Position numbers and translations under genes: made by a program. A stretch of 64,000 nt of DNA from Polytrichum commune (lineage: Eukaryota; Streptophyta; Polytrichopsida; Polytrichales; Polytrichaceae): assembly GCA_950295325.1 (NCBI GenBank), contig OX485804.1, positions 30,688,001-30,752,000 of the forward strand, given 5' to 3'. The notes under the pieces were generated by a model, which ran no database searches, was not told where the DNA came from, and saw nothing but the letters and a program-made list of their open reading frames with translations. Positions 1 to 12,785 of the stretch are shown here, piece after piece; positions within the stretch are counted from its first letter, which is position 1; every line of letters begins with the position of its first letter.

Positions 1-1185
1 CTTTTTAGTGTAGTTAATTGAATGAAGACCTATGTGGTGATTCAAAAAATGACTCCGTTTACAAAAAATGTTCAAGATTGTATTTCGCAATCGCTCAGCA
101 AATGAGTCAATTTCCAATCCAATGCAACAGTAAAAAATGCCTGCACAATTGGAAAGGATACACTTATTACGGCCACATACCGTATCTTAGATTATGGAGG
201 TCCACGATACTGTTGGAGCTCTTGGTACAATTCAAACTTTGCTGTAGCATAGTCTACCTACTTTTGGTCGTTGGCTGAACTTCCCCAGGACAGAGAGGAG
301 TTGGTTCCGGTTATTCGCACCAAAACACAGTACATCCTTCTGTACTCTCCACATACGTCACATATATTAGGTTCTTTTTGCTATCTTACCATTGTTCAGG
401 TACCAATGTCTACAGATTGGTAGCCCACTTGCTCACACAGTACTTGTGATTAAAAAAGTCAGAAAGTAAGTAAATAAATACTCAAAATGCTCAGTGGGGC
501 ACATGATATATACAGTACCTGATCGTCATAAGATGTGCCCAGAAATTGCAGATTATAAGGTATGAGAAAACCTCGTGCTGTGCCACTCTCAACGGCATTC
601 AACTCCAGAGTCATTGTCCTCAACAATCCACTCTTACTTTTGTCATGACATGTATCCCTCGTGAATTATGTTTTTGTGCAAATCTCTTGTACATGGAAGG
701 GGAGTCCTGCACACACTCTGTGCTAATGAATCAAGTTTCAATAGGGGCTACATAGGCAAAAATGTATAAATTGAGAGATAAGTTATTTTCTGTGGACGTC
801 CTGCGTTGTGCAGACGATAGTGGTCTGCTGTTTATTCCTGTTTTCACACAACCAAAGCACTTTCGAACAAGTATTTCACGATTTAATGGAAGATGGTGGT
901 GGAATTCAAAGATATGAGGAGGCAATTTCATAAAGAAAATGAGGCTGCAGATTTCACTAGAAATTCGATCACCCTGGAATCCCCGATCCTGACCCGGGGT
1001 TGATTACAATCTCAAAAAAGTGGTCTACACCTACACTACTTTGAAGATTTCCGTCGGAAAACTCACCAATAGGGGGATTCCTATTCTTCCCTTTGATCCT
1101 GTTCAGGATGGCCAAAAGGCAGTCAAATAATAAAAGGTACCAGTTCACGAATGTTTTGACTTCGCCATCACATTCCAAAAAGAAA
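1..1185. other. 3' flank of CML gene 1, no gene seen
   Basis: Downstream side of the calmodulin-like gene, which is on the minus strand. Only short overlapping open frames with no recognisable motifs occur here. Part of it must be the 3' untranslated region of that gene, but I see no clear AATAAA-type signal that fixes its end. Confidence 0.4.
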
Positions 1186-1689
1186 TTATGCCGTACACGG
1201 AAAATCGGACATAAGCCTCTTGAATTCTGCAAAGTCTACCAGGCCATCGCGATTCTTATCGACTGCGGAGATAATCTTCTCGCAATCCTGTATTTTTATT
1301 TTACGATCAACACCTAGACTACGCAGAATGGACTGCAGTTCCACTACGGAAATGAACCCATCGTTATTCTTATCGAAGACTTGAAATGCTTCCAGAAACT
1401 CGGCGTCCTGGTCAGACTCCTGTAAACGTTCTGGAGACTCGGGACGGGTGTGGAGCTCCAAAAATTCTTCGAAGCTTACTAATCCATCCCCGTTCTTGTC
1501 CGCAGACTCCACCATCGAGGTCAACTCTTCCTCCGGAACACCGACATCATCAAGCTTCTTCATCAAAGCTCCAAGCTCTGTTCGGGAGATTAAACCATCG
1601 CCATTTTCGTCAAACGTAGCAAAGACTCTCCGCAATTCTGATGCTGTGCGGCTGATAGCCTCATTCTTCTGTTCTTCAGGGTTTCCCAT
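1186..1689 (-). CDS. calmodulin-like protein, four EF-hands (CML gene 1)
   Basis: Predicted Ca2+ sensor of the plant calmodulin-like (CML) family, 167 aa, expected to be cytosolic or nuclear and to act by binding target proteins when Ca2+ rises. Four canonical 12-residue EF-hand loops are visible at about residues 27-38, 64-75, 106-117 and 144-155; each starts with Asp, has Gly at loop position 6 and ends with Glu, so all four look competent for Ca2+. The linker between the two EF pairs is acidic and longer than in calmodulin. The ATG at 1689 is the first Met in this exon. A good splice acceptor lies only 4 bases upstream of it, so the leader probably contains an intron. The N-terminus begins Met-Gly, but Glu at position 6 makes N-myristoylation unlikely. 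It resembles the CML gene at 19.9-21 kb in EF-hand spacing and C-terminal sequence, so the two are likely paralogues. The family is certain; the specific orthologue and target are not. Confidence 0.9.
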   Translation of the reverse strand: MGNPEEQKNEAISRTASELRRVFATFDENGDGLISRTELGALMKKLDDVGVPEEELTSMVESADKNGDGLVSFEEFLELHTRPESPERLQESDQDAEFLEAFQVFDKNNDGFISVVELQSILRSLGVDRKIKIQDCEKIISAVDKNRDGLVDFAEFKRLMSDFPCTA

Positions 1690-1693
1690 AGAT

Positions 1694-1911
1694 CTGTAAA
1701 ATTGATACCAAATTCTACTACACGAAGGAAATCACACGAGGAGTATGTACTTCTAAGGTCGATCAGCAAGATGCAAAATTAGGTGATATCAGTGTTCTAC
1801 CTCTCGCAGGAGACGAAGAATTTGTCAACAAACAACGCTGATGTAGGACATCGGGAATCCAGATCGCGAAACCTCTAAGAGAACGCTATCAAAGAAATTA
1901 GTCAGTCTCAC
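1694..1911 (-). other. putative 5' leader intron of CML gene 1
   Basis: On the minus strand a donor (CCG then GTGAGA) at 1911 and an acceptor (TTTTACAG) ending at 1694 would define a 218 bp intron ending 4 bases before the start codon. The second CML gene has its intron in the same relative place, with a very similar donor (CCG then GTAAGT) and acceptor (TTTTGCAG). In that gene the upstream exon is coding. Here the frame upstream of the donor hits a TGA without an ATG, so the upstream exon would be untranslated. This rests on splice signals only. Confidence 0.4.
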
Positions 1912-2650
1912 CGGTCACCAGACAACTTAGTTGAGCTGCTGCTTCTATTAATCGAGGTTAATTTCACAGAAGGTACTGATATAAAGTTGGAAAAAGGAGC
2001 TCATCTTCGTTAGTCAGCTACCTAGAACCTAGAATCCTCCTCTGCAATCTCGTACTGTATACAAGCAACATAAACAACACACTCGACAAATCTCCTCCAT
2101 AAACCTCTCGACAGCGACGTTATGCGACTTAAAGACTCCACAAAACGTCACTTATTAGATCTGGAGCGCAGTAAGCTGCTACCAAATGCCCCTCAGAACG
2201 AACCCAATGATGTCCCTCCTAACCCAATAACAAGTGGCAACGTCGATGCAGGACAACGCTAAAGATCAGAGCTGCCACTTTTAGATGCTTGGAGTTTCCC
2301 GGTCGATCGCTCGCATGCGCGTTCAGGTTCGTGGCGACCGGATCGGGCTTGCAGGTGTGGCTCCGAAGCCACGAATTTAAGAAAGTGCGCGCCGTCTGCC
2401 GAGGTTGGCTCCGCAGGCCCTCGCTAATTTCACACGTACCAAATCTACACAAGACCTAACACAGACTAGTAGACACACCTATTTCCGTTAACGCAACGTA
2501 TAGCCCAGCTACCCTACGGGCAGACATTAAACACCTCCCTACGAACTTTCGGGGGTGTCAGATCCAGGGGCAGCCCTCCCGGGAAAGTTTTAACCCGACC
2601 GAAAACTGCTACCCGTCCCGCCCAAATTCGAAAAAAACATTGCCCTTGCA
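1912..2650. other. GC-richer 5' flank of CML gene 1
   Basis: No gene is supported. The stretch 2200-2650 is clearly richer in G+C and CpG than the surrounding AT-rich DNA and contains a short palindrome (GTGGCTCCGAAGCCAC) near 2356. It lies upstream of the CML gene and is a plausible promoter and untranslated first-exon region. Confidence 0.35.
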
Positions 2651-3585
2651 TTCTTGAAGGCCGCTTGACTACAAATCCCATATTGAGTGCACTTCACCTT
2701 CAAGGTCCAAAATCCAATATATATGTTCACTTTCATTGAATAAATAAACAATTGATTGAGATTTCATTATCAAAGTGAATTTGTCAATAAAGCATGTAAA
2801 TGACTTGGAATTCAAAAATATTATAAAACACCCTCACTACCACTGAGGTTATAATTTTTGTCACTTACAATTTGAATTTGACTTTGTCATTCTAAAATGA
2901 CACTTAAGTTAGTGTGCTGATTTAGTATGTATATTTTATAATATATTAGGTAATGTTATCTACTTTCACATATATTCATATGCATTCAATATGACAACAA
3001 TAAACAAATGATAATGTCAAACAGATGAAATATCAAGCGGATAAAGGCATAAATGTAGGACAATCATGAATGAAAGATGATGTTAAGTGGATGAAGTCGA
3101 GCAGATGAAGGTCATTGGATGAAACGGTTGGGAAACAAAGACCATTGGATCTAGGGGTTTAGATAATGATGGCCGTACATGCCAACCGTTAGATGTAGGT
3201 ATGATTAGATTTACGGCCGAGAAAGCTTGATAGTTGGAAGGGATAGTTCCACGAAGGGAGCGCGGGGGCTCATTCTCTCACTATTGTAATTATGACTATT
3301 CTTCTCCTGTGTCCTCTCTCCATGTAAGTAGATGCTCTCCATGTAGGTAGATGCAAAGAGTTGTTGAATGATAGGAATAGCAATGATGGACAAAAGGGTT
3401 TATAAACCCTATGGATGTTGAATTAAAAGGTTTTTGAATCTTATTGAAGAAAAATGTTATTGTTTAGTTGCATTAGCTTTGATATCCTAAGTTATTGGAT
3501 GTATAAATTATTACTTAATTTTTTACTTCATTACTTTTTGCCTTAGTTTATACTCTAGTTTATGTGTTAGTGTTTGCATTATTGT
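2651..3585. other. AT-rich intergenic DNA
   Basis: No gene, RNA or clear mobile element recognised. From about 3020 to 3130 there are loose repeats of an AGCAGATGAA-like word. Confidence 0.4.
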
Positions 3586-3589
3586 TAGA

Positions 3590-3965
3590 TTAGTCCTCCG
3601 CATTAATCTTCTATCTTAGTCTTTTGTATTAGTCTCTTATATTAAACTTTTGCATTATATTATGCATAAGTCTGCTACATTAACCCTCTATATAAGTCTC
3701 TTGCATCAACCTTCTACATTACTCTCATGTATTTTGTTTGGCATTAATCTCCTACATTAGCCTTCTACATTACTCTCATGAACTATCTTCGGCATTATTC
3801 CTCTGTATTACATTTTGTGTTAGGCTTTGCGCTAATGTTTTGCATTAAACTCTACATTAGTCTTCTACATCAGTATTTTGTATTCGTGTTTTATATTTTT
3901 GTTTTACATGTTATGCAATAGTGTTATGTATTAATCCTCTTTATCATGCCCTACATTAGTTTTAT
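3590..3965. repeat. degenerate minisatellite
   Basis: About 375 bp made of imperfect repeats of a 12-15 base word close to CTACATTAGTCTT, with variants such as CTACATTACTCTCATG and TTGTATTAGTCTC. The repeats are too diverged to give a fixed period by eye. It is non-coding and lies in AT-rich DNA. Confidence 0.55.
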
Positions 3966-6900
3966 GTATTATAAGAATTAAAATGTCATTGCTTGGAGGC
4001 ACTAGAGTAGTATATCCATTTGGCCAATCTTGTGGGTTCTTACTTTGCTTGGAGTAACAATTGTCACCACACCATCCCTCAAATTATACTCTTGGACTAT
4101 CTTGGGCTTTCAACTTCTCTTTTGTATTTTTTGACATGTCTCTATCATATTTAGAGTTAGTTATCTTATGATATTAACTCTCACTTGGCTATCATTTCGA
4201 CAATCTGTCATTATATGGGACTATTGCATGTTGATCCATTTAGGCCATAGTCAATATGTCTCTTTGGAAGTTTCACTTCCATTATTAATTCATGTTGCAA
4301 GTCTTTAATCCTCAATTCTACCATCAACCTTTCGTAGGAAAGACTATGGCATATTCTAGCTTCATTTCTCATAAGATTCACTTGCAACTTCTCTACTTAG
4401 TATAATTACTCTTGTCATATTTAATTCATTCCACTCACTAAATTCATAAATATGGACAAACTTGACAACTTGCCCATTCATTCCAACCACAATCACGTGC
4501 ACATTGAGTTCATCATCAACACATACTTGCCAAAACTTTCACAATCCCAACTCTATACATCTATGTCTATTCCTCTATCACATGCAATAATGACACAATC
4601 CCCATTATTTGTCTTACTATCTAAGTTCAACTCTCTTGTCTATAGTTTATTTCTTTGTAGCTATGGCCTCAACATATATAACAAGTAGTGTCGTCAACGT
4701 CAAGCGATAGTCTTCTTATCTTTTTGGGGCTTCATATAGTTGTAAATCCAAAACTATTTTTATGAGATTATAGACTCATTAACTCATCCTATGATGCATT
4801 CCATCTATTTTTTCATCAACTTTATCATCTATGAAGTATTTTCCTACTTACTACAAGGCCATGGCCAAAATAAGTATTACAATTATGCTTGTACTAATCT
4901 CAAAGTTAAAATCTCTTAATCAATTTACAACCATCATGCAAATCTTCATAACTGTAATCACCATCTTCATCTTTGGTGGACATGGCAACTTCTCACAAGA
5001 ATCACCCACACGAGTTAACACAATAGCAACACATCAATAAGATAGGCTATAACCTTTCTTCATATGTTTTAGTCAAATTTAGTTAATCAAATAATCTCCA
5101 GTGGTCACAACTTATTTTAGTGAGGTAAATTTTTCTCTTTGAAGGTAGCATTCTTAGTAGCCTATAGCATGCCCAAAATATCTTCAAATCTCATCATCCT
5201 CATTTGCAAACTCTTTGTCTTTTCTTGACAAGGTGTAGTAGACCTACTAGGCTATATCTTAGTTGCATTGTTACCCTCTAGTAATATCATTCACTCACTT
5301 AACTAATTCCCATCTCTTGGCCTAAGGCTTGGCTATACCCTCATTAATATCAACTACGCCCATCTCAGGCCCGCTTTGTTCATTCAATTCCACTTTGGCT
5401 ATTTGCTTTCTATCTTCCTACACTAAAACTATATCTTTAAACCACTTCATTGATCAAATGTGTATCTTTATCCTTCATGGATTATTGCCTCCTCTCATGT
5501 AAATAAATATTAAAAAATAAAATTTGATTGTATTTTGATTATTAGATAATCATTTGATCAATATCACCACCTGCACACCACTTGCATTGTTTTGTAAAAT
5601 GTGTATATATTGATTTTTTTATCAATATAAATTGCTTGGCTTTGTTGATCAACATATTTAAAAATGGCTATGACATGATTTTTTAAGCGATTAAAAGTTA
5701 GTACATAGTTTTCAATATAGTTAACAGTGAGTCAAAATGTATATTTATAGTTAAATACACACAAAGATGAAGAGATGTTCAATTTAACATGTTTACATTC
5801 ATATATAAGTAATTTTTATGCATTTATTTTTGTGACTAATAAATCATTTTCTAAATCCTCCAACCTCAAATTTTATTAGTTTATTATGATATGTGAAGTG
5901 TGTGTGATATACATTATTGTTAGTTATAAAGAATGATCGAGTTCTTAATATTATAGTCTAAGGTGGGTGATAAGCATTGTTGGGATCACAATATTTTGTT
6001 CGTGTAGAACTTATAAACAACTATTAGAGCTATAGGCTAATTTATTGGTTATACACGAAGCATAAATAATGCAAAAAATCAATGCTAGGTTAGGGACCTA
6101 ATACAAAACAATATTAGGTTATGGTATCAACATTATACTTTACATAGAACAAAAGACAATCGAGTTGTGAAGATTAGATTAGGTATGGAGTGGTGGTTTT
6201 ATGGTTAGGGTATTGATTATAATAAATGTTCTCAGCTAATACCCTAGGCATTTGAGTTCATGTAATAAGTGGAATGTGATTCACAATCTCACATGAGAGT
6301 ATTATTACTAGTATAATTATTGTAATTATAATTTAATGCTTTCAATTGATGTGTTTGGATAGTTTCAATACAATGTCAAAATAAAGATATGAGTCTATCA
6401 AAGAAAGTAAGTGCATAATTTTCCACAAAAGGAAGATAAATATTTAAAACTTAATTGTTTCCAAATATATAGACAATCCTACAAGCAAAGTGGATTTTTA
6501 ATAATTAAATAATAATGATTATATGTACTTGAACAATCAATGTTATAATCAATTGCCAAATTAAAGAAGAGGGATCCAAAGTCACGTTATGCACACCCTT
6601 TATCCTACTCCGCCTCAATAATTTTGGATAATAACAGCCCAAGCTCATTATTATTTTTAATTTTTTGGCATTTTTTGTGGAAATTAGTAAAGAGGGGACA
6701 AGGAGGGCCTACACAGTAACTTGCAACCCACCTTCTAAAACAAGCTCCATCCTACTACCGGATTAACTCATCCAAAATATATTACTGGATGATGTTATGT
6801 AGATGTTGTGAATCTGCGAACGCGTAAATCAGATGCCTATAGGTCTCAAAGTGTCATGTCCGCTATTTGCCATTATGGTAATGTTCACCAACATAAGTAA

Positions 6901-9900
6901 CATTTTAAGTAAATAATTATTTACATTATGACATTTAGTATAACATGTGAGAAACTTGAGATGATACTAATAGTGGTGCATTGAAGTATACAAGTAGAAA
7001 GCCACTTTTGAGCATACCAATGATAAGTGTCATGTTTTTACATTTTAGTATGCAAAAGGACGTTATTCTTGAGCATACTAATGCCGAGTGTTATATGAGT
7101 GGACTTGTAGACCATTGTGTAACATAAGCATACACCTCATAATATTATTGAACATACAGTTCATGCCAAGATATTAGTTTGTGCACTTAAACGAAGTGCC
7201 ATGAGGTGACACCAATGGTGAAGTTGTTGGTCATTAGCATAACCTATTATATGCCTCAAAATAGGGTATGTGACACTATTATGCACGTGACACTCGATTG
7301 ATTTCATATCACAATGTTTAACAAAAAAATCATAATTTAATTCCATGTTTTGAAGTTATTGTAAATTTTCAAAAGCAAGATTCTCCCCCAACCCATATTC
7401 ACAACATAGGTTGACCTATTTCCAGTAACATGTAGATAAGAATTTGAGTATAATTAGTGCCCTTTTCAAGGAACCCAAATCCATGCCTTTTTTTAACTTA
7501 CTTTTTCCATCACTTCAAATGTGAAGGCAACATGTGTGAAACTTCACTGTTTTTTCCATCACTTTAGAAATGATGGGTACATGTGTGGAACTTCGTGACT
7601 TTAGGGGACTCTGTATACTAAGATGGGGGTGGGTATATTAGAAATGGGTATGTCTACTCTAAATTGTAATGGTGTGTAACCCTAGGTATTGTGGGCATAT
7701 CCAACTCTCGGACAATCCTAGCCGTTGGATTGACTTAGGAAATTGTCTCATCAGATCAACAATTAGAAATCAAGAAGATAGCAACTTGGAAGCACAAATC
7801 AATGCAATAAGTCACACTAATAAAGGTCACATCAATCGCCCTATTTGGTGTAGTGTATTGAACCTCTAGTGATGGTTATCACGGGGGGTGACTCCTTGGA
7901 GAGGTCGCATACCATGTGCAACTGAGGTGTAAGGAGTATTTTGATGGCCTAGACTAATCAAATGCACCGGTCGGTCACCTACTTACCTAATTCATGGTGT
8001 CATATAATTATTGTATAAATTGTGAAGGAGGGTGTTTTTCAACCCCTTTAAACTATTATAACAATTGAAGTAAATTAGAAAAATGAAATCTACATAGTCC
8101 TTAAGACAAAGATATTTCTATTAACAATTTGGGTGCCAAACGTAAGACTGAGTTACCAAGGAATGAGACCATGAAACATTGAATTCCAAACGACAGTTGC
8201 CTGGTATTGACAACAACAAATCCTAAACTTCAATACCTTAGGTTTCAAGAATGTTGCCATTACACACTCAATGACACAAACAACACACAAAAAGCTCCAT
8301 TACCAACATGAAGATGATTTATCCCACACAATATGTTATATATGAAAAACCAAAACTGAGTATGTTATATAAGATTGTAGAATACTTATAATCCATTATG
8401 ACACCTTTTGTCCATCATATATTACCTCTAAATAATTTCAAGTTTTTGGTACAAATAATAAAATACACCTTATCTTTGGTTGCACCATTCCAGGAAAAAA
8501 ATTCCAAGTCATCCCCCAAGATGGTTATATATTGTGCACATAGTCTAATTCCATTGTATCACATGTCTTTTTGTTGTCCAATCATGATGACAATTTTTAT
8601 CAATCACCTTTCAAATCTAGGTGGATGAGATTGAGAAGGATGATCACATAAGGGCCCACTTATGTCTAAGGTAAGTGGACCTAAAATGGACACTAAATTT
8701 AGCTCTGCACTGACTCAGAACTAGGATATAACATGGAAGCATTGTCTTTAAGACACTTGATCCACAATTGAGAATATACATTTATATGGATGGAAAGCCT
8801 AGAAAAATTGGCTTTTACCTCTACAAAACGCAATCATCCAAGTGATCCTCATTGAAATATTTCAAATCATGACAAGTGGGTGAAACCCATTTGAAAAATG
8901 GTTTGATTTGACCAACAAGATGATGATTCGGAGCTCAACCTATCAAGATCAAAGACTAGAATTTGAAATAAACTTTAGCATTGATTGGACCGAGGATTTG
9001 TCATGGATGGCATACGATATAAAATCATAGTGCCCTTCAATTATCCTCACTTTACATCTTAACCCTTAAAGGATTGGCAATGTATTTATACGTGATATGT
9101 CATATTTTGTTTGAACCCCCAACAAGTATTGAGATGATAGTTGAATTTGGTCTATGATAATTTATACAACATATTGGAAGAATAAGTGGAAGTAATGACA
9201 TATGGGACAATGGTGATTGCATATATGTGGTATGCATTCTAGTTGAGGTTGCTTATATAAGCTCAAATATTCTTTTAATTTTATCTACATAGATGTAGAG
9301 TTTTATTGGAATAATGCATATGATAAACATCTTCATTTTAAATAGAATCAATTTATGGTTTCAAATATCAAAAAATCTTTAAGCCCTTCACATGACATTT
9401 TGAGACCATTGTTGGCATCTCTATCCTTTACATACTATGAGGACTTTGCAAGTTAACTAATATTACCCAATGCATTGGTGTTCTGAAGTTTATTATTAGT
9501 ATTGTAAATTCTTTCATTAAAATGTTGGTTGTCAAACACATGTTTCTTAATTCAATTCACACTTTTTTGTTTTGTTATCGAAATGTGAGCAATTTGGGCA
9601 TATCCTAGAAGTTGTAGGAGAAGGTCGATCAAGTACAATGTAAACAAAGTGACTTGTACATAAACAAAAAGAGAAGACATTTTCAAAAGAAATGAACCAA
9701 GTTAACGGGTGGGTGTACCAAGTCCATGGTCGTTTGACCTTGGTGTGCACACAATGTGTTGATTGTTGCCATATTATATGTCACTATTCATCTAAGTGTA
9801 GATGGGGATTACATAACATTATTCATATCCATAACAATGTTCTGTGGAACTGAGAGTATTTTGTAGAATATTCCTCACATTCAGACTAAATGTGAAAAGT

Positions 9901-10166
9901 ATTCCGCAAAATATTGTCAGTCCCACAAAACTATGTTATGGATCTAAATAATGTTATGCTGGAGATTATCGGAGATCAAGTAATGAAATATGCTCAATTT
10001 AACCATTATGAGAACATTTTTGTGAAAGTGAAGGTCATGTACCAGCTGTTGGAAGATTCGGAAGCACTCGTTTGGCTCACACTTTCTGTCTGAACAATAA
10101 CTGGAGTTGTGCTGGCTCTCATGGAAGTGTGACAAGGTTTGAGAGCGAGCGGTTGCCAACTAACTA
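3966..10166. other. AT-rich intergenic DNA, nothing recognised
   Basis: About 6 kb with only short, unconserved open frames. I recognise no transposase, reverse transcriptase, LTR or RNA gene. Base composition is strongly AT-rich, especially between 5.5 and 7.4 kb. Confidence 0.4.
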
Positions 10167-10482
10167 AATAGCCTCTCCACAATTGCTGGTGGTGAGGCCA
10201 GTCGACGACTCCCACCAGCAAGGTTGAGCTTTTAAGTGACTTTATAATAGTGGCAGTGACTGGTCGCATCGGTCCTGCCACTCGCTTGTTCGTTGTTGCG
10301 ATTGGTAATTTCACACGCCACATAATTTCGTATTATTAGATAATTTCGAACGAGACAATTTCAAGCGAGATAATTTCGCACTTCTAGATGGTTTCAAGCG
10401 AGATAAACCATTACGTTTTCACCTGAAGTCACAATGAGTGAGTCTACATAGAGGCCACGAATTCATACCTCTCTATAACTAC

Positions 10483-10703
10483 AGTGAATATGATATTTAG
10501 GCAAAGCTTACTATGTGGAATTACGCAATGCTATATCTATTTACTGTATATCTCATATTTTACCAACAAATGTTAAGTTGATAATTTGGACATTGTAAAA
10601 CATTGACAACTTTACGTGGTACAAATTTATTTCATTAGTTAAAGGACATAGCACCGTGTAAATCCAAATAGTAAGTCACACTAAATATCATATTTGAATA
10701 ATT
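10483..10703. repeat. decayed MITE inside the left arm
   Basis: Matches the CACTAAATATGATATTTAGTG-type MITE found intact at 32491-32711, including the inner words ACGCAATGCTATATC and TTTACCAACAAATGTTAA. Both ends have lost part of the terminal repeat. Confidence 0.55.
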
Positions 10704-11075
10704 GTCCATGGAGATTTTTTGGCACAATCGGTTATAATTCTGTCCTTTCCAAATCCAATTGATTACATGTTGCATGAACTTTCGGTTTTTTCTTTATTAA
10801 TTTGAGGTATATTCTCTATAATCCTCTAGAACGCTTGATAAGTTTTGTGAGGTCTTGTTCAACCGGGTTATTTCTCAAACTCACTGGTTCATCTTTGTAA
10901 CTTTAGGTACCAAATTATCGTGAAGTCTCAAACTTCAACTTGGTTATTTCTCAAAATCAACCAGTTCATCTTCTGGAACTAACCCCCCTTCTCGCCCACA
11001 CTTACTGGCGGCAGTGAACGGAGTTCGCCCGTTCACTGCTGCCCACCACCAATATGTGTGGGCGGCCTATAAGAG

Positions 11076-12030
11076 ATTCTGGAGAGGGAGATTGCCCAAG
11101 AGGTCTTGACTCAAGGAATTGATTCCGGTTTCTTGATGAGACACTGATGAGCTTTGCTTTGCATCGTGGATTGAAGTACGCACTGCAGCAGATTAAATAA
11201 GCGGGTGCGCACAATGGCGGCGGATGTCTTAACATTGAGCAGCTAGCTGCATCGATCGAGGACGGATCGATGGTTCTCCGCGTCCAACCACTGCCGATCG
11301 AGCAAGAGAAGCATAGCTAGATGAAGTGGAAGGTTCGGACAGGCAGATCGACAATGACGGACGTTGTCGCCTGGCGCCGGTGCATGCAGGTCCGATGTGG
11401 AATTGGATCATTCCACTACAAGGCACTCACAGCTGCCAAGGACAAGTCTGCTGCAACTACTACGTTACGTTACAGCGTCTTTCTGAAACTGCACTTACTG
11501 TCGGTTCCAGATGTTAGTGACACCGCCGACTACTCATGGTGGGTGGAACTATATATGTCTTCAAGAACTCGGTCGTCTTCTTCACATGCGAAGCAGCTCC
11601 CTCGCTCCAATGTTCCGACAATGTTACTTCGGAATCCGCCAGGAGCACGTACACCAACATGCATCAAGTACGATCGAGAGGGGGCCGGAGCAGAGACGCA
11701 GCAGGAGGGGCCCAGGATCGGAAACTCTCAGTGGTGGCGACAGGGCACACTGACTGATGAATGCGAATCAATCATGGCCCTGGTCCACCCTGCATGAATG
11801 AGTCGGGCGACGCGCTGTTATGACGTCGTCTCGGGGAAAAGTGAGGAGGGGTCCCTACCGACGACAACGTTGTCCTCTGTCTGGTGTCGGCGAGCCCGGG
11901 CACTGTAGTGGCGGCTGCCCCTCCCAGAAAGGAGGCTTCTGGAACCTGCTGCGGTAGGTAAGGTACTAATAAAAGGTGTGTGGCTGTTATGTGGTTCAAT
12001 TTCACGTTTCTCCAACTTCTCCCAACTAGA
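11076..12030. other. GC-rich core of the foldback element
   Basis: Single-copy-looking DNA between the inverted arms, much richer in G+C and CpG than the arms or the flanks. Several overlapping open frames occur on both strands, the longest about 158 codons on the plus strand, but none has a domain I recognise. Options are a fragment of a host gene captured by the element, or an original non-coding centre. Composition like that of the host exons favours capture, but this is inference. Confidence 0.4.
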
Positions 12031-12146
12031 CTTATAGGCCGCCCACACATATTGGTGGTGGGCAGCATTGTACGGGCGAACTCCGTTCATTGCCATCAGG
12101 AAGTGTGGGCGAGAACCGGGGAGAGCCAGCGGTTAGTCCACATGAC

Positions 12147-12400
12147 CCGGTTGATTTTGAGAAATTATCCGGTTGTAGTTCAAGACTTTAGGAGAATTTG
12201 GTATCTAAAGTTACAAAGATGCACTGGTTGATTTTGAGAAATAACCCGGTTGAAGTTCGAGACTTCACGATAATCTAGTACTTTAAGTTACAAAGATGAA
12301 CCGGTGAGTTTGAGAAATAACACAGTTCAAGTTCTAGACTTCATGGTAATTTTGTACCTTAAGTTATAAATATGAACCGGTGAATTTGAGAAATAACCCA
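12147..12400. repeat. tandem repeat of about 78 bp in the right arm
   Basis: Roughly 3.3 copies of a 76-78 bp unit that starts near CCGGTTGATTTTGAGAAAT and ends near AAGTTACAAAGATG. The left arm holds only about 1.6 copies (10858-10980). The arms therefore differ in length mainly here. Confidence 0.6.
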
Positions 12401-12561
12401 GTTGAACAAGACCTCACAAAACTTATCAAGTGTTCTAGAGGAATATAGAGAATATACCTCAAATTGTTTAAGAAAAAACCGAAAGTTCACGCAACATGTA
12501 ACCAATCGGACTTGGAAAGAATAGAATTTTAACCGATTGTGCCAAAAAATCCTCCATGGAC

Positions 12562-12785
12562 AATTGGTCAAATTTGATATTTAGTGTGACTTACTATTTG
12601 GATTCACAAGGTGCTATATCCTTTTGCTAATGAAATAAATTTTTACCAAGTAAAGTTGTCAATGTTTTATAATGTCCAAACTATCAATTTAACATTTGTT
12701 GGTTAAATATGAGTTGTACAGTAAATAGATATAGCATTGTGTAATTCCACAGAGTAAGCGTTGCCTAAATATCATATTCAATGTC
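12562..12785. repeat. decayed MITE inside the right arm
   Basis: Mirror copy of the MITE at 10483-10703, in the opposite orientation, at the equivalent place in the other arm. Confidence 0.55.

Noticed and set aside
1186-1689. N-myristoylation or C-terminal prenylation of CML gene 1 product
   Set aside because: Glu at position 6 disfavours myristoylation, and the C-terminal Cys is third, not fourth, from the end.
11321-11797. 158-codon open frame in the foldback core as a real gene
   Set aside because: Overlapping frames of similar length exist on both strands of this GC-rich DNA and none has a recognisable domain.
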